In this document: positions 43,287-52,836 of the stretch, piece by piece | How positions within the stretch are numbered: the stretch's first letter is position 1 | How the letters are laid out: each line of letters begins with the position of its first letter | NCBI RefSeq assembly: GCF_900099675.1 | Contig: NZ_FNDQ01000004.1 | Span: forward strand, 1 to 64,000 | Reading direction: 5' to 3' | Length of the DNA stretch: 64,000 nucleotides | From: Myroides phaeus | Lineage (GTDB): Bacteria > Bacteroidota > Bacteroidia > Flavobacteriales > Flavobacteriaceae | Notes under the pieces: model-generated | Told to the model about the DNA's origin: nothing | Seen by the model: only the letters and a program-made list of their open reading frames with translations | Database searches by the model: none | Made by a program: the position numbers and the translations under genes

Positions 43287-43339
43287 AATATTTGAATGTA
43301 TTGTGATAATCTCCCTAAGGGATTATGATTGTTAGTTAA

Positions 43340-44665
43340 TTAGTTTTCGTCTTTCCAGTTTAATCGATCCATTTGGTTATACTGCCAAGGTGCTCCATTG
43401 TTCTCAATATTTTGCATCATATTGTTTAACTCTGTTGGCGCAGCACTTTGCTCCATTACCAAATAACGTCTCATATCCATAATAATAGACAACGGACTAA
43501 TGTCAATCGGACACTCTTCCACACATGCATTACAAGTATTACAAGCCCAAAGCTCTTCTGCTGTAATATAATCATTTAACAACGTTTTACCGTCGTCTAC
43601 AAACTGACCATTATTAGCGTCCATAATTTTACTTACGTCTTCTAAACGATCGCGTGTAGACATCATAATCTTACGTGGAGATAATTTCTTCCCTGTAATA
43701 TTTTGCGGACAAGATGATGTACAACGACCACACTCTGTACAAGAGTATGCGTTCATCAACTGAACCCAGTTTAAATCCATTACGTCTTGCGCACCAAATT
43801 TCTCTGGCTCACCTTGCGGTTCTGCTGGAGCTGCAAATGGGTCTGCATTCGGATCCATCATCAACTGTACTTCTTTTTTAACAGACTCTAAGTTGTCGAA
43901 TTCTCCTTGTGGTTCTAAGTTCGCATAATACGTGTTTGGGAACGCCAAGAAAATGTGTAGGTGTTTTGAATAATAAAGGTAGTTCATAAAGAACATCACC
44001 CCTATAATATGTGCCCACCAACAAAAACGCTCTATAAAAGCTACTGTTCCAAGGTTCATTCCGTCAAAAATAGGACTAATAAATCCTGAGATTGGGAATG
44101 CTCCTGCTTCGTTATAGTGTGTATACGATTGCGTTTGTAAGAAGTAATCTGCTGCATTCATTATTAAAAAGAAACACATTAAAATTGTTTCAATATAAAT
44201 AATATTATTAGCATCACGCTTAGCCCACCCTTCCATTTCTGGTTGGTTAAAACGCTTAAGCTTGATTACATTTCTTCTAATCCAAAATACCACAACTCCA
44301 AATATTACAAGGAATGCAAGTATTTCAAAGAATCCTATTAAGAAGTTATATCCTGAACCTAAGAACGAGAACGCTCTGTGGGTACCAAATAAACCGTCTA
44401 TAATGATTTCTAACATCTCAATGTTTATAATCACAAAACCTACATATACAAAGATGTGTAGAATTGCTGGGATAGGTCTTTTAACCATTTTCGATTGCCC
44501 TAAAGCAACGCGAATCATATTTTTCCAGCGTTCTTTTGGGTTATCAGAACGATCAATATCACGTCCTAATTTAATGTTGCGGATTAGCTTCTTTATATTT
44601 TTAATGAAAAAGCCAAAACCAACAACTAATAGAAGTAAAAATAATACTTGGCCTAAATACTGCAT
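43340..44665 (-). CDS. Membrane Fe-S oxidoreductase (HdrC/HdrE-like, 4Fe-4S dicluster)
   Basis: A 441-aa protein. Six membrane helices (about 5-22, 68-86, 105-128, 153-172, 205-232 and nearby) form a cytochrome-b-like module related to NarI/HdrE. They are followed by a cytoplasmic domain with two ferredoxin motifs: SCTECGRCTSSCPQN (about 309-323) and ACNTCNACVEECPID (about 374-388). With the adjacent CCG protein it makes an HdrBC-like complex that probably exchanges electrons with the quinone pool. Some membrane His residues suggest heme binding, but I cannot be certain. Between the MCE gene (55 bp) and the CCG gene. Confidence 0.9.
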   Translation of the reverse strand: MQYLGQVLFLLLLVVGFGFFIKNIKKLIRNIKLGRDIDRSDNPKERWKNMIRVALGQSKMVKRPIPAILHIFVYVGFVIINIEMLEIIIDGLFGTHRAFSFLGSGYNFLIGFFEILAFLVIFGVVVFWIRRNVIKLKRFNQPEMEGWAKRDANNIIYIETILMCFFLIMNAADYFLQTQSYTHYNEAGAFPISGFISPIFDGMNLGTVAFIERFCWWAHIIGVMFFMNYLYYSKHLHIFLAFPNTYYANLEPQGEFDNLESVKKEVQLMMDPNADPFAAPAEPQGEPEKFGAQDVMDLNWVQLMNAYSCTECGRCTSSCPQNITGKKLSPRKIMMSTRDRLEDVSKIMDANNGQFVDDGKTLLNDYITAEELWACNTCNACVEECPIDISPLSIIMDMRRYLVMEQSAAPTELNNMMQNIENNGAPWQYNQMDRLNWKDEN

Positions 44666-44720
44666 AGTAGTAATAATTGTTTCAAAAAATTGTTAGTTGA
44701 TCTTTGTTGGTTTGTTTGGT

Positions 44721-45680
44721 TTAGTTATTCTCTTTATTCTCTTCCACTACAATTACTGTTTCTCCTTCTTTTCCTTGGTAAGGTGTCGCCTTTTTACCAA
44801 ATAATGAGAAATGAACATAACGTTTTGGATTGTTTTTCAAATCACCTAATAGCAATTCTAATTCTTTTGATGCCCCTGTAAGATTAGCGTATAGTTCTTC
44901 ATCTTTCAACAATTTACCAACTGACCCTTTACCGCTTTGGATATCTGCCATAATTTTATCCATATTGGTAGTTGCATTGTCTAATTTAGTAAACGTAGAT
45001 TGAATATCCAAAGTTTTTAAATCTGAAGATAGTGCTGCAAAGTTAGTACTCATTGTATTCAAGTTGTTCAATGTACCGTCTAACTTAGGTCCTGATGTAG
45101 CAATCATCTTGTTTGCTCCAGCTAATGTTCCGTTTAATTCGTGAACTGCACCTTTTAAGTCTGCTTGCATTTTTTCATCCATAATGCTGTTTAAAGCAAG
45201 GATCATTTCGTTAGCATTAGCCAATACTGCCTCTACTTTGTCTTTTAAAGGTAATATTTCTTCTGTTAACTTGTCGGTCATATCTTTTTGCAAGTCTCCT
45301 TTAATAAAGTCTCCTGACTCAGCAAAATTTGAATCACCAAACTGTGGATTAATCATAATTGCTTTACCGCCAATTAATCCTGGTGAATAGATTGTAGCAA
45401 CGCTGCTTTTAGCAATATCTACTTTTTGAGTCATTAATAACTCTACATTTAGTTTTCCTGTTTTGTTGTCTAAACTGATTTTAGAGACTTTACCAACTAC
45501 TAAACCGTTGATTGTAACATTAGAAGATGTTGTTAAGCCTTCTACATTGTCATACTCCACATAGTATTTAGTACTGTTATCGAAAATGTTATTCCCTTTT
45601 AAGAAAGAATATCCCCAAATAAATAGTGCAATTGCCCCTAATACTAAAATAGCTGTCTTAATTTCTTTTGATATTTTCAA
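44721..45680 (-). CDS. MlaD/MCE family lipid-transport protein
   Basis: A 319-aa protein with one N-terminal membrane anchor (TAILVLGALALFIWGYSFL, about 9-27). Next comes an MCE domain (about 38-118) with the classic core VEGLTTSSNVTINGLVVGKV (about 46-65), and a long coiled-coil tail. MCE proteins form hexameric tunnels that move phospholipids between inner and outer membranes. The expected permease (MlaE) and ATPase (MlaF) are not here. The frame starts at a TTG (45680); no ATG fits the family N-terminus (KISKEIKTAILV). Between the amidase (56 bp) and the Fe-S membrane protein. Confidence 0.9.
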   Translation of the reverse strand: MKISKEIKTAILVLGAIALFIWGYSFLKGNNIFDNSTKYYVEYDNVEGLTTSSNVTINGLVVGKVSKISLDNKTGKLNVELLMTQKVDIAKSSVATIYSPGLIGGKAIMINPQFGDSNFAESGDFIKGDLQKDMTDKLTEEILPLKDKVEAVLANANEMILALNSIMDEKMQADLKGAVHELNGTLAGANKMIATSGPKLDGTLNNLNTMSTNFAALSSDLKTLDIQSTFTKLDNATTNMDKIMADIQSGKGSVGKLLKDEELYANLTGASKELELLLGDLKNNPKRYVHFSLFGKKATPYQGKEGETVIVVEENKENN

Positions 45681-45736
45681 AACTTGTTCTTTTTAATACA
45701 CGCAAAAATAAACTTTTATTCTTTACGCAATCGATA

Positions 45737-46879
45737 TTATTTTAAAGCTTCTTCTACGCTTACAGACTTTCCGTTTTTATAAGCGACGATAAATGCTGAT
45801 TTATGTCCTTTTGCTTTAGCTTCTTGCATTAGTTTTTTAGCTGTTGCATGATCGCTTGTGCTACCGTAGAAATACTTGTTTAACTTACCTGATTTCTGCA
45901 TAGTAACCCCCTTTAGTCCACCAAAATTCTGTGGTTTTAGAGCTAATACCTTCGCACTCGCTGCAATTTGCACTTTAAATTCGACATTATTGTTATTTTT
46001 TGTTGTTGCTGTACTATTTTTAGAATTATTCTTAGTAGTAGTTGCTGTTGTAGTTGTCGTAGATTTACTTGGTGTTACTTCACTTTTATCTGCAACAATA
46101 ACGCTTCCTCCTCCGTAATACGCTGCTTTATAAGCCATAATTCCTTTAGCAATTGAAGATGCTAACTCTTTTTGACCTTTTGATGACGAAAGGTAAGCTC
46201 CTTCTGCCGGGTTAGAGACAAATCCTAACTCAATAAGGATACTTGGCATAAACGCGCCGTGTAATACCCAAAACGGTCCTTGCTTCACTCCTCTGTTCTT
46301 TCTCTTTAGGTCGTTTGTAAAACCGTCTTGTACTCTTCCTGCTAAATCAATACTTTGGTGGATGTAGTCTTCTTGGATCAACGTCAATCCAATAATAGAC
46401 TCTGGAGACGATGGGTCAAACCCTGCGTACTTCGTTTTATAGTCGTCCTCCATCATAATAACCGAGTTCTCCGTTTTTGCTACGTCAAGGTTAGATTTGT
46501 TTTTACTTAAACCCATTACGAAAGTCTCTGTTCCTGATGCTGCTTCTGAGTTTACTCCATTACAGTGTATTGATACGAATACATTACCGTTATTTTTATT
46601 AGCCAATACAGATCTTTCTCTTACTGGTACAAAAACGTCTGTTTTACGTGTGTAATACACTTCAATATCTGATTGTTTTTCTAAAATCTTCCCTACTTCT
46701 AACGCCACAGCAAGAACGATGTCTTTCTCAACATTTTTCTTGTGATTAGTACCTGTATCTTGCCCCCCGTGTCCCGGGTCTAATACAACTTTAAACTTTT
46801 GGCTTTTCTGTGCTGATACAGAAAAACAAACCAATAAAAATGCTAGTAATGCGAACAGTTTAGAACGACTGCAATTCAT
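45737..46879 (-). CDS. N-acetylmuramoyl-L-alanine amidase with SPOR-like tail
   Basis: A 380-aa exported amidase that cleaves the lactyl-amide bond of peptidoglycan for cell separation. Signal peptide (LFALLAFLLVCFSVSA). The Amidase_3 domain (about 28-250) shows LDPGHGGQDTGTNHKKN (about 33-49, Zn ligand), YYTRKTD, VSIHCNGVNS (about 100-109) and ILIELGFVSNP (about 215-225, catalytic Glu). A Thr/Lys/Asn-rich linker (about 270-295) leads to a SPOR-like domain (VEFKVQIAASAKVLALKPQN onward). First gene of the operon; divergent from lptD. Confidence 0.94.
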   Translation of the reverse strand: MNCSRSKLFALLAFLLVCFSVSAQKSQKFKVVLDPGHGGQDTGTNHKKNVEKDIVLAVALEVGKILEKQSDIEVYYTRKTDVFVPVRERSVLANKNNGNVFVSIHCNGVNSEAASGTETFVMGLSKNKSNLDVAKTENSVIMMEDDYKTKYAGFDPSSPESIIGLTLIQEDYIHQSIDLAGRVQDGFTNDLKRKNRGVKQGPFWVLHGAFMPSILIELGFVSNPAEGAYLSSSKGQKELASSIAKGIMAYKAAYYGGGSVIVADKSEVTPSKSTTTTTATTTKNNSKNSTATTKNNNNVEFKVQIAASAKVLALKPQNFGGLKGVTMQKSGKLNKYFYGSTSDHATAKKLMQEAKAKGHKSAFIVAYKNGKSVSVEEALK

Positions 46880-47002
46880 AAAAATGATATTTATAATGTT
46901 TTATAATTTGAATAAAAATTACATTTTTCAGAAAAAATATATGTAAGTTTGACACGTTTTAAAAAACGAGCTTAGTTTTACAAAAATAGCATATATATAG
47001 GT

Positions 47003-49711
47003 TTGCGAACAAATATTTTTAATATCGTTTTTATTTTATTCACTTTTAGTGCCATTTTCTCTCAAAAAAGCACTGCACAAGAATTTAATAAAAAATACGT
47101 ACCGGTTAATTCCTCTACTCCAAAAGACTCTGTAGCAACAACTAAGAACGCTACAGCAACTACGTCTGTGCCTAAAAATGAGGCAAAAAAAGATCCGAAA
47201 AAAGATGTCAAAACTGACACTTTAACGCCTAAAGAGAAGCCTCTTTTAGAGGATATGGTTTATAGAAAGGCGAAGGACTACGAAAAACTTGACTTAAAGA
47301 AGAAAGAAATCACTTTATATAACGAGGCGGAAGTAAAATACCAAGACTTCGAACTTACAGCGGGTAAAATTGTTTTTAACTACGAAACAAATGAAATATC
47401 TGCTGGGGGTATTAAAGATAGTGTGGGTAATATGCACCAATTTCCTGTGTTTAAGCAAGGGGAACAGATTGTTGAGCCTGACTCTATCCGATTTAACTCT
47501 AAAACAAAGAAAGCTTTGGTGTGGAAGTCGCGTACTTCTCAAGGGGAATTTAGAATTAAGTCTGAATTGACTAAGAAAGAAAACGACTCTGTTTACTTTA
47601 TGAAGGACGTAATCTTTACTACGGCTAAAGACCTTGACGATCCTGAATATTACTTCAAAACAAGAAAGATTAAACTTGTACCTGGTAAAAAGGTTATTAC
47701 AGGGGTAACGAATATGGTGATTGCTGATGTACCTACTCCTCTTGGATTGCCGTTTGCCTTTTTCCCTATGTCAGAGAAGGCTGAATCTGGGTTTATATTC
47801 CCAAGTTTTGGGGACACTAACCAACAAGGATACTACATTCAAAACGGAGGATACTACTTTGCTATTAGTGATAAAGTGGACTTAAACGTTTTAGGAGATT
47901 ACTACACCAACGGAAGCTGGGGATTGCGTTTAAATAGTTCGTACGCTCAACGATATAAGTACAATGGGCGTGTGTTAGTGAGGTATGAAAACAATATCTT
48001 CTCTGAAAAAGGACTACCTGATTATTCGTCAAGTAAAATGTACAATATTCAGTGGAATCACAACCAGGATAGTAAAGCTAATCCAAGTTCGCGTTTCTCT
48101 GCATCGGTAAACTTAGGTAGTAGCCAATACTTTAGACAGACTAACAACACGTATAACGTGGGGGCTTCTATGAATAATACGATGAGTTCTTCTATCAGCT
48201 ACCAACGTACGTTTGAAGGAGTGCCACAAGTGAATATGTCTTTAACGGCTACGCACTCACAATCGACAAATACTAAGGAGATTAATATGACCTTGCCAAC
48301 TTTACAAGTGAACGTGGACCGTGTGTTCCCTTTTGCACCGAAGTTTGGAGCTAAGAAAGGTCTTATTAAGAACTTAAACCTTACCTACTCTGTTCGCGGA
48401 GAAAACCGCGTTAGAACTCACGAAGATTTCTTCTTTAAAAGAGAAATGTTTGACAGTTTAAACACCGGATTTCAACATAGTATTCCTATTTCTACAAACT
48501 TTAAGTTGTTTAAATATTTCTCTGTTACAGCAGGGGGAGCTTTCAACGAGGTTTGGTATTTCAACACAATTAAAAAGGAGTACAATCCTGAAAAGAACAA
48601 GGTTGAAGATATACGCGTTAATGGTTTTGACAGTTATAGAACATATAACTTTAACGCAAGCATCGGAACTACAATCTACGGTACTTTCAACTTCAGCAAA
48701 GACGCAAAACTTCAGGCTATTCGCCACGTAATGCGCCCAAGTGTTGGATACTCATACACACCGAGCTTTGAAAAATATTACGACACTTACGCAATTGATG
48801 CAACCGGACAGACAATGCAAGAGTACACCCGATTCCAAGGAGGTATATTTGGCGCGCCAGGTAAGACAATGTCTAATATGATGAACTTCGGATTGAGTAA
48901 CACCTTTGAAGCGAAAGTTAGAGATGACGAAAACGAAAAAGGAGAAGCAAAGAAAGTAATGTTGTTAAACAGCTTAAACTTCTCTACAAGTTATAATATG
49001 TCTGCCGACTCATTAAAATGGTCTCCAATGCGTGTTAGCGCTGGTACTTCTCTTTTCAAAGAGAAAATGCAGATTAACTTCGGAGCAACGTTAGACCCGT
49101 ATGCACTTGACAACAATAACCGTCGTATTGACACATATAACATCAACAACGGAGGTAGTTTATTCCGATTAACAAGTGCAAACGTAACTGTTAACTGGTC
49201 AATGTCAAGTCAAGATGCAATGTTTGGTGGTGCTGCAAAAGACAACCAAAACTCTGTTGACAACGGTGGACGTCCGGATGATTTATTTGGTCGCTCAATG
49301 GAGTTAGGAGACAACAGAAAGAGTATGCTTGGCAATCAAGATGAAGAAAGAGATTTTGAAGGCTTCTTCAACGCTAAACTACCGTGGGACTTAACATTCG
49401 CTTATTCGTTAACCTACAACAACTCGTCTCGTCAAAATGAAATCGTAAACAATTCAGTGATGGTTTCTGGAAACGTAGAATTAACACCTAAGTGGAGAGT
49501 TGGGGTTTCAACAGGTTATGACTTCGTACAACAAGGAGTAACGTTTACACAGTTGCGATTTGAAAGAGACTTGATGAGCTGGCGTATGGACTTCTCTTGG
49601 GTTCCAATTGGACCTTACCAAAGTTGGGGATTCTTCATCGGTATTCGTTCTTCAATGTTGAGCGATATCAAGTGGGAAAAGAGAAAAGCACCAGACAAGA
49701 TTTATAGATAA
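47003..49711 (+). CDS. lptD: LptD-like LPS assembly outer-membrane protein
   Basis: A 902-aa outer-membrane protein. Signal peptide (IFNIVFILFTFSAIFSQKSTA), then a low-complexity Lys/Thr/Pro linker, an OstA-like beta-jellyroll (about 90-230, with EITLYNEAEVKYQDFELTAG), and a large beta-barrel to the C-terminus. LptD inserts LPS into the outer leaflet together with LptE. The signature 'LGLPFAFFPMSEKAESGFIFP' region (about 250-270) is typical of the Bacteroidota form. The start codon is TTG (47003), since the frame is closed upstream and no ATG precedes the signal. RidA follows at 27 bp. Divergent from the amidase-mce operon. Confidence 0.9.
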   Translation: MRTNIFNIVFILFTFSAIFSQKSTAQEFNKKYVPVNSSTPKDSVATTKNATATTSVPKNEAKKDPKKDVKTDTLTPKEKPLLEDMVYRKAKDYEKLDLKKKEITLYNEAEVKYQDFELTAGKIVFNYETNEISAGGIKDSVGNMHQFPVFKQGEQIVEPDSIRFNSKTKKALVWKSRTSQGEFRIKSELTKKENDSVYFMKDVIFTTAKDLDDPEYYFKTRKIKLVPGKKVITGVTNMVIADVPTPLGLPFAFFPMSEKAESGFIFPSFGDTNQQGYYIQNGGYYFAISDKVDLNVLGDYYTNGSWGLRLNSSYAQRYKYNGRVLVRYENNIFSEKGLPDYSSSKMYNIQWNHNQDSKANPSSRFSASVNLGSSQYFRQTNNTYNVGASMNNTMSSSISYQRTFEGVPQVNMSLTATHSQSTNTKEINMTLPTLQVNVDRVFPFAPKFGAKKGLIKNLNLTYSVRGENRVRTHEDFFFKREMFDSLNTGFQHSIPISTNFKLFKYFSVTAGGAFNEVWYFNTIKKEYNPEKNKVEDIRVNGFDSYRTYNFNASIGTTIYGTFNFSKDAKLQAIRHVMRPSVGYSYTPSFEKYYDTYAIDATGQTMQEYTRFQGGIFGAPGKTMSNMMNFGLSNTFEAKVRDDENEKGEAKKVMLLNSLNFSTSYNMSADSLKWSPMRVSAGTSLFKEKMQINFGATLDPYALDNNNRRIDTYNINNGGSLFRLTSANVTVNWSMSSQDAMFGGAAKDNQNSVDNGGRPDDLFGRSMELGDNRKSMLGNQDEERDFEGFFNAKLPWDLTFAYSLTYNNSSRQNEIVNNSVMVSGNVELTPKWRVGVSTGYDFVQQGVTFTQLRFERDLMSWRMDFSWVPIGPYQSWGFFIGIRSSMLSDIKWEKRKAPDKIYR

Positions 49712-49738
49712 TTAACCAAATAAGAAAATATTTACAAG

Positions 49739-50119
49739 ATGAAAAAGATTATAAACTCAGACAAAGCTCCAGCTCCAATCGGACCATACAACCACTCGGT
49801 AATGGTAGGTGATTTACTTTTTATCTCTGGTCAAATTCCTTTTAACCAAGCAACAGAAACACTGGTTACAACAGGAATTGAAGACGAAGCAAAACAAGTA
49901 ATGGCAAACTTAGAAGCAATTCTTGAAGCTGCTGGATTAACTTTTGAAAACGTTGTAAAGTCAACTATTTTCTTAACTGATATGAATGACTTTGCTAAAG
50001 TAAACGAGATTTACGGAAGCTTCTTCACTATCGAAACTGCTCCAGCAAGAGAGTGTATTCAAGTAGTAAAATTGCCTCGTAATGTAAACGTAGAGATTTC
50101 AATGATTGCAAGTAAATAA
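49739..50119 (+). CDS. ridA: RidA family enamine/imine deaminase
   Basis: A 126-aa chorismate-mutase-like trimeric enzyme that hydrolyses reactive enamines and imines such as 2-aminoacrylate, protecting PLP enzymes. Motifs are INSDKAPAPIGPYNHSVMVG (about 4-23), LFISGQIPF (about 25-33) and the C-terminal block with ARECIQVVKLPRNVNVEI (about 104-121), where the substrate-binding Arg is present. Length is typical. It lies 27 bp after lptD with its own terminator. Confidence 0.94.
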   Translation: MKKIINSDKAPAPIGPYNHSVMVGDLLFISGQIPFNQATETLVTTGIEDEAKQVMANLEAILEAAGLTFENVVKSTIFLTDMNDFAKVNEIYGSFFTIETAPARECIQVVKLPRNVNVEISMIASK

Positions 50120-50138
50120 GCAGTCAACACATTATACT

Positions 50139-50172
50139 AAAAGCCCTTAAATTAAGTTTTAAGGGCTTTTCT
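50139..50172 (+). terminator. Terminator of ridA
   Basis: AAAAGCCCTTAAA / TTTAAGGGCTTTT arms with a 6-nt loop, followed by a T-run. Confidence 0.88.
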
Positions 50173-50310
50173 TTTTAAATACACCTTCAGTTAACTTATT
50201 TTCCTAAAAAACCAACAGCTCCTCCCTATACAAGTCTGAACGACAATTCATCTCCTGTTAAAACAAATACAGTAATAATCGCCTTTGCATCTTGCTTTAA
50301 CCGTATCAAA

Positions 50311-50400
50311 TACCACACTCCTACCACACTTCTACCACACACCTTCGGTAAAAAGGCTTATTTTCGAGAGTGTGTGGGACAAATGTGGTAGAAGTGTCGA
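50311..50400. repeat. Phased TACCACAC repeat array with inverted arms
   Basis: TACCACAC occurs at 50311, 50322 and 50333, exactly 11 bp apart (units ending TCC, TTC and ACC). After a spacer the inverted form follows (GTGTGTGGGA at about 50370, then TGTGGTAGAAGTGT to 50399). The layout copies that of 26839-26938 with a different sequence. The rest of the 50173-50521 gap holds no ORF. Confidence 0.75.
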
Positions 50401-50521
50401 ACATGGTACTATCAAAACACGTGTTAAACTACTGCTATATTCGATATACAGAGGTATTCAAAACATTGTCTCTATTCAAAAAACTTGTTGTAAACTAAAA
50501 TAACACCTAAAAAATAAGCAC

Positions 50522-50554
50522 AAAAAAACGCTATGAAAAGCATTCACAGCGTTT
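50522..50554 (-). terminator. Terminator of the pfkA-gap-kinase-mgsA operon
   Basis: AAACGCTATGAA / TTCACAGCGTTT arms (one mismatch), 5-nt loop, U-tract on the minus strand (A-run 50522-50528 read in reverse). Confidence 0.8.
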
Positions 50555-50575
50555 ATATATTCAAGTAAATAGCAC

Positions 50576-50944
50576 CTATTTACTTATCGCATTTAAAAGT
50601 AACTGAGCCGAAGCCTCATTCGTAGCTAAAGGCACATTATGTACGTCACAAACACGCAACAACATATTGATATCTGGTTCGTGCGGGTGTTTTCCAAGTG
50701 GATCTTTAAAGAAAAGTACCATACCTGTTTTACCTTCAGCAACGCGACCAGCGATCTGCGCATCACCTCCCATTGGACCAGAAAGCATTCGTCTAACTTC
50801 AAAACCAGCATCCTGAGCCATACTACCAGTTGTACCAGTACCAATCAAAGAAATGCCCTCTGCTGTTAGTATATCGCGATTTTTCTTGATAAAATCCAAC
50901 AACTCTTTTTTCTTAGCATCGTGTGCTACAATTGCTATTTCCAT
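50576..50944 (-). CDS. mgsA: Methylglyoxal synthase
   Basis: A 122-aa enzyme that turns dihydroxyacetone phosphate into methylglyoxal and phosphate, a bypass when phosphate is low. Motifs are IAIVAHDAKKKELLDFIKKN (about 3-22), GTGTTGSMAQDAG (about 36-48) and the catalytic LSGPMGGDAQIAGRVAEG (about 54-71, with the key Asp in GGDAQ). Length is shorter than E. coli MgsA (152) but the core is whole. Last gene of the glycolytic operon, 12 bp after the kinase-like gene. Confidence 0.94.
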   Translation of the reverse strand: MEIAIVAHDAKKKELLDFIKKNRDILTAEGISLIGTGTTGSMAQDAGFEVRRMLSGPMGGDAQIAGRVAEGKTGMVLFFKDPLGKHPHEPDINMLLRVCDVHNVPLATNEASAQLLLNAISK

Positions 50945-50956
50945 AACCTACGTTTT

Positions 50957-51802
50957 TTATTTGTGATACAATATTAAACCATCTAACGGTTTCTGTATAA
51001 TCTTCCCTACTTTGATATTGTGATCTGCTAACACCTGTCTAAATTCATCTTGCAAAAAGTAAGCAACTGAACCAACAAAATGCACAGGAACATCAACGTA
51101 TTCTGGGTTATTTTTGATGTAATTAGTAACAAAGAAATCTACTTGTTCGCGTATCATTTCCTGAAAATAAGGATGATCTTTATACTCAATCAAAAACGGC
51201 AAAAAAGACGCCATATAAGCATTTGGATTCTCCTTTTTATAGAAGTTGTACTTTACAACGTCTGCATCAATATCATACTTTGCCGAGAACGCAATAGCCA
51301 AATCAATTGGCAACATTCGCAGAAAATAACTTTTCAAAAGCAAGCGTCCAAAAGAACTACCACTACAATCATCCATCGCCATAAAACCAAGCGACTGTAT
51401 GCGTTGGTGTACTTTCACTCCATCAAAATATGAAACATTTGACCCCGTACCATTAATACACACAATTCCACTTTCCCCACGATCTACCGTAGCATAAATA
51501 GCCGCATACGTATCTTCGTGAACGTGAATTGCTGTACAATTCGTAAAATACCCTTCAAAAAAGTTCCTAACAATACTATTCGTACGATCAGATCCACACC
51601 CTGCACCATAAAAATAAAGTTCTTTAACCGCGTCTTTGTTCTTTGAAATATCAGGAACAGTATTTACGCGAGTAAAGAACTCATCTAAAGAAACAACTTC
51701 AGGATTAAGCCCTAAGCTTGTTACTGAAGTTGTTACATTATTATTCTGGTCAAAGAAGATCCAATCGGCTTTAGTAGAACCACTATCAACGATTATCTTC
51801 AT
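50957..51802 (-). CDS. BadF/BadG/BcrA/BcrD-type ATPase, N-acetylglucosamine kinase-like
   Basis: A 281-aa ASKHA (actin-like) ATP-binding protein related to eukaryotic N-acetylglucosamine kinase. The phosphate loop is IIVDSGSTKADWIFF (about 3-17), and the second is IVCINGTGSNVSYFDG (about 112-127). Such proteins phosphorylate amino sugars; the substrate is inferred from fold only. It sits between gap and mgsA, 12-13 bp apart on both sides, so it is fully cotranscribed with glycolytic genes. Confidence 0.88.
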   Translation of the reverse strand: MKIIVDSGSTKADWIFFDQNNNVTTSVTSLGLNPEVVSLDEFFTRVNTVPDISKNKDAVKELYFYGAGCGSDRTNSIVRNFFEGYFTNCTAIHVHEDTYAAIYATVDRGESGIVCINGTGSNVSYFDGVKVHQRIQSLGFMAMDDCSGSSFGRLLLKSYFLRMLPIDLAIAFSAKYDIDADVVKYNFYKKENPNAYMASFLPFLIEYKDHPYFQEMIREQVDFFVTNYIKNNPEYVDVPVHFVGSVAYFLQDEFRQVLADHNIKVGKIIQKPLDGLILYHK

Positions 51803-51815
51803 TCAATCTCTTTAA

Positions 51816-52817
51816 TTACTTAACAGTATTCATTAAAATAGCCATTTCAATCATCTTAGCAGAGTATCCGTACTCGTTATCATACCAAGCGATAAATTTA
51901 TAGAAAGTACTATTTAATGCGATACCCGCTTTAGAGTCAACGATACAAGTATGTGGATCAGAAACGAAGTCTTGAGACACAACATCATCCTCAACATAAG
52001 CCATAATACCTTTTAACTCGTTCTCACTTGCTTTTTTCAATACAGCCATAATCTCTTCATAAGAAGTTTCTTTCGCTACTTTTACAGTTAAATCAACTGC
52101 AGAAACGTCAGCTGTAGGAACACGCATTGACATACCTGTTAATTTCCCTTTTAATTCAGGAATAACCTTTCCAACCGCTTTAGCAGCACCTGTTGAAGCA
52201 GGAATCATATTTACTAATGCAGAACGACCACCTCTAAAGTCTTTTTTAGACGGCCCATCAACTGTGTACTGAGTTGCAGTAGCAGCGTGGATAGTAGTCA
52301 TTAACCCTTCAACAATACCAAAGTTATCATTGATAACTTTAGCAATCGGAGCTAAACAGTTAGTAGTACAAGACGCGTTAGAAACAATAGTATCAGTCGC
52401 TTTTAATTCTTTATGGTTAACCCCCATAACATACATAGGAGCATCAGGAGACGGAGCAGAAATCAATACTTTTTTTGCACCAGCATCAATGTGTTTTTGA
52501 GCACCAGCCAAATCTTTGAAAATACCTGTACAATCAGCAACAATATCAACGTTCACCTCGTCCCATTTCAATAAAGAAGGGTCTTTCTCAGCAGTAACGC
52601 GGATAGTTTGTCCATTAACAACTAAATTTCCATCTTTAACCTCAACAGTACCGTCAAAACGTCCGTGAACAGAGTCAAACTTAATTAAGTAAGCTAATTG
52701 CTCTACAGTCATTAAATCATTAACCGCTACGATTTCAACATTATTATATTTTACTGCTTCTCTCAACATTAAACGTCCAATACGTCCAAAACCATTAATA
52801 CCAATTCTAGTTTTCAT
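51816..52817 (-). CDS. gap: Glyceraldehyde-3-phosphate dehydrogenase, type I
   Basis: A 333-aa GAPDH that oxidises glyceraldehyde 3-phosphate with NAD+ and phosphate. The NAD site is [17 protein letters not shown] (about 5-21), and the catalytic loop [12 protein letters not shown] (about 146-157) holds Cys150. Other conserved parts are [17 protein letters not shown] and [12 protein letters not shown]. The ORF extends to a TTG at 52823; I use the ATG at 52817. It lies 19 bp after pfkA in the same operon. Confidence 0.96.
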   Translation of the reverse strand: MKTRIGINGFGRIGRLMLREAVKYNNVEIVAVNDLMTVEQLAYLIKFDSVHGRFDGTVEVKDGNLVVNGQTIRVTAEKDPSLLKWDEVNVDIVADCTGIFKDLAGAQKHIDAGAKKVLISAPSPDAPMYVMGVNHKELKATDTIVSNASCTTNCLAPIAKVINDNFGIVEGLMTTIHAATATQYTVDGPSKKDFRGGRSALVNMIPASTGAAKAVGKVIPELKGKLTGMSMRVPTADVSAVDLTVKVAKETSYEEIMAVLKKASENELKGIMAYVEDDVVSQDFVSDPHTCIVDSKAGIALNSTFYKFIAWYDNEYGYSAKMIEMAILMNTVK

Positions 52818-52836
52818 CTTCAAAATTTTTTAATTA

